NCBI GenBank assembly: GCA_945871545.1
Contig: CAMBWJ010000069.1
Span: 1 to 7,964 of the forward strand
Length of the DNA stretch: 7,964 bases
Source: an uncultured Clostridia bacterium
GTDB taxonomy: Bacteria > Bacillota_A > Clostridia > Christensenellales > Aristaeellaceae
Direction: 5' to 3'
In this document: one piece after another, positions 5,115-7,964 of the stretch
Layout of the letters: the number at the start of each line of letters is the position of its first letter
Position numbering within the stretch: the stretch's first letter is position 1
Translations under genes and position numbers: made by a program
Notes under the pieces: model-generated
Told to the model about the DNA's origin: nothing
What the model saw: only the letters and a program-made list of their open reading frames with translations
Database searches by the model: none

Positions 5115-7205
5115 TCATGCGCTGCGGTGTGTGCTGCGCCAGTTCGTGGGCGAAACGCCGAGGACCTTTTTGAAGGCCCGCATGAACGACGCAGGCTGGA
5201 GATAGCCCACCTGCGCGCTGATTTCCGATACGCTTTTGTCCGTCTCCCGCAGAAGCGTCTGGGCGAGATTCAGGCGAAGGCTCTCGACATAATCGGAAAC
5301 GGTGACGCCGGTATGGCTCTTGAAATAGTGGCCGAGATTGGACATGGAAAGATTGAAATGGGAAGCGGCCTTCTGGACGGTGAACTCGGACTCGCAGTAA
5401 TGCGCCTGCAGATACTGCTCGATCTGCTGAATCAGCGTCGCGGACGCATCCGCGGGCGCCTGCTCCAGCTGCGCACACAGCAGCTCGCTGAGCTTGCGCA
5501 GGATCTGCTCCGCGCAGGATTTGTCCTGGGTGGTCAGGGCGGAAACCTGTGCCAGCAGGCTGTCTGCCTCCCCGGCGGGCAGCCTGCCGCGCGCCAGCTC
5601 GAGCACATCGGCGCACACCGTGCGGATGCGCTCATCGCTCTGCAGGCGCGCGATGCTGGCGATGAGCATCTCGATGGCAAAGCGGATGCGGTCGCTCTCG
5701 CCAAACTCGATGGCGTTGAGCAGGGAATCATAGATCTCCTTGGGATACACCGTCTGCTGGCGGGGCGGCCCGGCGGACATGTCCAGCCACACGGCAGACA
5801 GCTCCCTAACGCAGGTGCACACAGCGCTCAGCGCGATGTCCGCTTCAAGACCGCAGGCCTGGATAGCGCCGAGCAGCTCCTCCCTTTCCTGCGGCTGGGG
5901 CTGGGCAGAGACGATGAGAATGAGCTGACTGTTTTCTGGGATTTCCAGATACAGGAGATCCTCGCGGTCGGCGTACATCTGGCGCACGATGGCGACAGCC
6001 TGCGCGAGGGCATCCTCATGCGCCGAGGCCGCAGGCGCGAGCAGGATATTGACGATGTACCAGCTGCCGGCGCACAGCTGCATGCCCGCCTGCCGGCCGT
6101 CGCTGTTGAACTGCCCGACGGAGGCATAGCTGCCCATCAGCAGGCGCAGAATCATGCGCTCCTTGTCCAGGATGATGGTCCTGTTCATGGCCAGCGTGTG
6201 GTTGCTTTGCAGCAGCTCCAGGGCGCGGCGCACATTCTGCAGCTCATCAGCAGAGCGCTCGGGCAGCAGCTTGGATTGCAGCACGTCGTTCTCCAGCTCG
6301 TGAATCGGCTTGTAGTTGAGCTTCATGACCCAGGCAATGACCACCGCGCCGAGCACCAGGATGAACAGCAGCCCGATGTATACCATCTGCCAGATTCTGG
6401 CGATGGAACGATTGGCGACGGCCTCCGGAACGATGCTCAGAAAGATCAGGTCCCGGTCCGCCAGGCGGGCGTAGATCATGGACTGCCCGCCGATATGGGC
6501 AACCCCCTTGTGCGCCTCCAGCGCCAGATAGGCGCCGACGTCCGCCGCATAGGCATTTTCAGCGCCGTAGAGAATCGTGCCGTCCGCCGCGCAGATGTAG
6601 GTGCCCGCCTCGTCGTAGAGCCGGGTGCCCTCCACCATGGCGTCCAGTGTGGCGCGGTTCACCTTGCAGATCAGCCAGTTGCGCTCCTGCGGAGACACGC
6701 GGGCGGAGGCGAAGTAGAACAGATCGTCCCCGTCTTCGCCGGATACGGGGGTCCACCGGTTGAAATCGCTGCTTGACACAATCTTCCGGATTTCCTCGGG
6801 CAAGAGGTTCTGCGTGCGCCAGCGCGCGAAGCTGTCGATGGAATACACAGCGTCGAAGGCATAGATCCTGTCGAGCTTGGGATTGTAGTAGCAGATATCG
6901 TCGATAAACGCGTTGCCCACCATCCATCGCGAGAGAATGCTCTGAATCTCATAGAAATCGCCGGGCCGCTGCTGGTTGCGGTAGAAGAATTCGCTGCGGT
7001 TGGTGGTCTGCACGGCATAGGCGTCCAGCTGCTCGCGCTGTATGGACACGGAGAGGCTCAGCTGCTGAAGGGCGGCCAGGTTCTGCTCGATCAGCTGCGC
7101 GCCGCAGTAGCTGACCACCACCTCATAGATGACCACGGAGAGAACGAGCACCGGCAGCAGAAGTGTACACAAATAGGAGAGGAGATACCGGCGAAAGGTT
7201 CTCAT
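5115..7205 (-). CDS. Membrane-bound AraC-family transcriptional regulator with extracytoplasmic sensor region
   Basis: A 696-residue one-component sensor-regulator. A first membrane helix (about 7-31) and a second (about 272-295) bracket an outside region of about 240 residues that probably binds a ligand, as Cache-like domains do in related YesN-type proteins. A cytoplasmic linker of about 290 residues follows (coiled-coil-like near 303-350). The C-terminal AraC DNA-binding domain spans about 590-696, with one helix-turn-helix near 608-633 (FTVQKAASHFNLSMSNLGHYF) broken here for length into FTVQKAASHFNL and SMSNLGHYF, and a second near 658-686 (SVSEISAQVGY, then FMRAFKKVLGVSP). No phosphoacceptor receiver domain is seen. 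The ATG at 7205 has GGAGG (7213-7217) 7 nt upstream. Lying next to a sugar importer operon on the same strand but ending at its own terminator, it most likely activates that operon in response to the external sugar; this link is inferred from context. Confidence 0.88.
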   Translation of the reverse strand: MRTFRRYLLSYLCTLLLPVLVLSVVIYEVVVSYCGAQLIEQNLAALQQLSLSVSIQREQLDAYAVQTTNRSEFFYRNQQRPGDFYEIQSILSRWMVGNAFIDDICYYNPKLDRIYAFDAVYSIDSFARWRTQNLLPEEIRKIVSSSDFNRWTPVSGEDGDDLFYFASARVSPQERNWLICKVNRATLDAMVEGTRLYDEAGTYICAADGTILYGAENAYAADVGAYLALEAHKGVAHIGGQSMIYARLADRDLIFLSIVPEAVANRSIARIWQMVYIGLLFILVLGAVVIAWVMKLNYKPIHELENDVLQSKLLPERSADELQNVRRALELLQSNHTLAMNRTIILDKERMILRLLMGSYASVGQFNSDGRQAGMQLCAGSWYIVNILLAPAASAHEDALAQAVAIVRQMYADREDLLYLEIPENSQLILIVSAQPQPQEREELLGAIQACGLEADIALSAVCTCVRELSAVWLDMSAGPPRQQTVYPKEIYDSLLNAIEFGESDRIRFAIEMLIASIARLQSDERIRTVCADVLELARGRLPAGEADSLLAQVSALTTQDKSCAEQILRKLSELLCAQLEQAPADASATLIQQIEQYLQAHYCESEFTVQKAASHFNLSMSNLGHYFKSHTGVTVSDYVESLRLNLAQTLLRETDKSVSEISAQVGYLQPASFMRAFKKVLGVSPTNWRSTHRSA

Positions 7206-7249
7206 CTTTACACCTCCATTCTCACTTGTGTACAGAAATCATGAATTTA

Positions 7250-7503
7250 TACTAATTCGCAATTAAACCGGCATGATGCCGGTTGCATTACCGACCAAGT
7301 CATGCAAGTCCTGTTGCTTTGCAATCGAGGCCGAAGCTTTGCAGAAGGACTTACAGAGTAAATGCTTAACAGAGCGTATCAGATTTTTCGCTCTGACGAA
7401 GCCGAGTGAAGTGAGGCGTTACTTAAGGTACGTTGAACGGAGCGAGGCAAAGTCAGGGCGGAAAAGATGGTGTGCGGATTAAGCCATTTAATAAGAATTA
7501 GTA
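7250..7503. mobile_element. MITE-like inverted-repeat element (candidate) in the regulator leader
   Basis: The ends carry imperfect terminal inverted repeats of about 21-23 bp. The left end (7250-7272) reads TACTAATTC, then ATTAAA, then GGC; the complement of the right end (7483-7503) reads TACTAATTC, ATTAAA and GGC with only the bases between them differing. A TA dinucleotide at both borders could be a target duplication, but it cannot be told from part of the repeat. No transposase is encoded. Inside are several stems: 7266-7273 with 7277-7284 (perfect, 8 bp), 7306-7312 with 7346-7352 (perfect, 7 bp) and 7389-7397 with 7452-7460 (9 bp, one wobble). The sequence is more AT-rich at its ends than the genes around it. 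The alternative is a structured mRNA leader that happens to begin and end with related sequence; copy number in the genome would decide. Confidence 0.4.
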
Positions 7504-7505
7504 AT

Positions 7506-7534
7506 ATACTATCATTGTTTTCCGCTTTTTTCAA
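7506..7534 (-). promoter_or_regulatory. Probable promoter of the AraC-family regulator gene
   Basis: On the minus strand TTGAAA (7529-7534) is 17 bp from TAGTAT (7506-7511), and TGA directly precedes the -10, giving an extended TGn motif. Transcription would begin near 7499, inside the right inverted repeat, and produce a leader of roughly 290 nt before the start codon at 7205. An overlapping TATATT (7503-7508) is closer to the -10 consensus but would need a 20-bp spacer. The remaining bases 7535-7595 show nothing recognisable. Confidence 0.6.
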
Positions 7535-7595
7535 GACTTGAGCGGGCGGATTCTCGGAGCAGACGCACACGAAATGTATGAATCAACCCGGTTGC

Positions 7596-7626
7596 AAAAG
7601 GACAGACGCAGAATCTGCGCCTGTCC
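7596..7626 (-). terminator. Rho-independent terminator of the M20 peptidase gene
   Basis: Arms 7600-7612 and 7614-7626 pair over 13 positions with one G-U on the minus-strand RNA; the innermost pairs open to form the loop. The stem is followed by four Ts (complement of 7596-7599). It starts 18 nt after the peptidase stop codon. The U-run is short but the stem is long and GC-rich. Confidence 0.75.
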
Positions 7627-7644
7627 CGATGGTCTGCCAAATGG

Positions 7645-7964
7645 TCACTCCGTCATGCCGTCCATCTCCGGGATGGCCCTGGCGTACACGGTGAACGCCT
7701 TCTTCAGCTTGTCGATAGTCACATACTCGTCCGGCTGATGACCACCGCCGTGGCCCAGCCCGAAGTCATCGTGATGCTCGCCGGGGATGCCGGGGCCGTA
7801 GCCTACCGCGTTCTCCAGGTGGCGCGCATAGGTGCCGCCGCCCATGGTGTACGGCTGCGCATCCGTGCCCAGCACCTCGTTGCAGATCTCCGTCAGCCGA
7901 CCGATGAGCGGGGTGTCCTTGGGGATATAGCAGGGGCGGCTGTCACGGATGTCCGTCACGGTAA
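7645..7964 (-). CDS. M20 family dipeptidase, PepV-like (partial, C-terminus only)
   Basis: The last 105 residues of a zinc dipeptidase; the start lies beyond the right edge, so the apparent GTG at 7959 is internal. The fragment contains MGGGTYARHLENAVGYGP and, further on, GHGGGHQPDEYVTIDKL, ending YARAIPEMDGMTE. In M20 (PepV/carnosinase-like) enzymes the GGTYAR segment lines the substrate pocket, and the His of the HxxDE stretch is a metal ligand in the catalytic domain. These enzymes release amino acids from dipeptides in the cytosol. The gene is closed by its own terminator and appears unrelated to the sugar operon. The family is clear; the exact specificity (Xaa-His or broader) cannot be settled from the C-terminus. 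Confidence 0.85.
   Translation of the reverse strand, partial: TVTDIRDSRPCYIPKDTPLIGRLTEICNEVLGTDAQPYTMGGGTYARHLENAVGYGPGIPGEHHDDFGLGHGGGHQPDEYVTIDKLKKAFTVYARAIPEMDGMTE

Noticed and set aside
5127..6776. A 549-codon plus-strand open frame opposite the AraC-family gene
   Set aside because: Same shadow pattern: no recognisable motif, no start signal, and full overlap with a clearly functional minus-strand gene.
7266..7284. Perfect 8-bp hairpin read as a terminator on the minus strand
   Set aside because: The following sequence TTTAATTG is not a clean U-run, and termination here would cut off the regulator transcript before its gene. It is better treated as part of the inverted-repeat element.
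7247..7303. An 18-codon leader reading frame upstream of the AraC-family gene on the minus strand
   Set aside because: Only a weak AGGA precedes its ATG at 5 nt and the codons show no attenuator-like pattern (no run of one amino acid). Too short to support.
7273..7482. A 69-codon plus-strand open frame filling the inverted-repeat element
   Set aside because: There is no ribosome binding site before its start (AATTAAACCGGC precedes the ATG), no known domain, and it lies within a hairpin-rich repeat-like segment. It is probably chance, though it should be reconsidered if copies of the element preserve the frame.
7250..7503. CRISPR or tandem-repeat array in the gene-poor stretch
   Set aside because: Only one short direct repeat (GCTTTGCA at 7316-7323 and 7336-7343) is present; there is no regular repeat-spacer pattern.

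Overview
The window is a GC-rich bacterial segment, most likely from a Gram-positive clostridial (Bacillota) genome. This is inferred from strong AAAGGAGG-type ribosome binding sites, an LplB/LplC/LipO-type carbohydrate importer without its own ATPase, a two-transmembrane AraC-type regulator of the YesN class, a DhaS-like TetR regulator and a PepV-like M20 dipeptidase. A signal-peptidase-I rather than lipoprotein signal on the solute-binding protein is a further hint of lineage. No finer taxonomic call is safe. Every supported gene lies on the minus strand, so the order below follows transcription from the right edge to the left edge.

Right edge (7645-7964): the C-terminal part of an M20 dipeptidase, followed by its own intrinsic terminator (7596-7626). 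From 7206 to 7595 there is no convincing gene. This stretch holds a good promoter (7506-7534) and a 254-bp segment bounded by imperfect inverted repeats (7250-7503), which looks like a MITE-type element or a structured leader. It would form most of a roughly 290-nt 5' untranslated region of the next gene.

Centre right (5115-7205): a 696-residue membrane-bound AraC-family regulator with an extracytoplasmic sensor region, closed by an intrinsic terminator (5069-5100) and a second, weaker terminator-like hairpin. The gap 4793-5068 carries the likely promoter of the transport operon (4839-4867), overlapped by 11-bp-phased repeats that are plausible regulator sites.

Centre left (260-4792): a four-gene operon of permease 1, permease 2, solute-binding protein and a calcineurin-like metallophosphatase. 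The spacing is tight or short, and there are stem-loops on both sides of the binding-protein gene. The regulator probably senses an external sugar and controls import; the cytosolic phosphatase may act on an imported or derived phosphorylated compound, but its substrate cannot be read from sequence.

Left edge (1-124): the N-terminal helix-turn-helix of a TetR/DhaS-like regulator, cut by the window edge, with its own extended -10 promoter. No CRISPR array, tRNA, rRNA, complete insertion sequence or obvious phage gene is seen. The gene content resembles known carbohydrate-uptake loci. The less ordinary points are the inverted-repeat element in the regulator leader, the altered metal-site motif of the phosphatase, and the absence of a lipid anchor on the binding protein.
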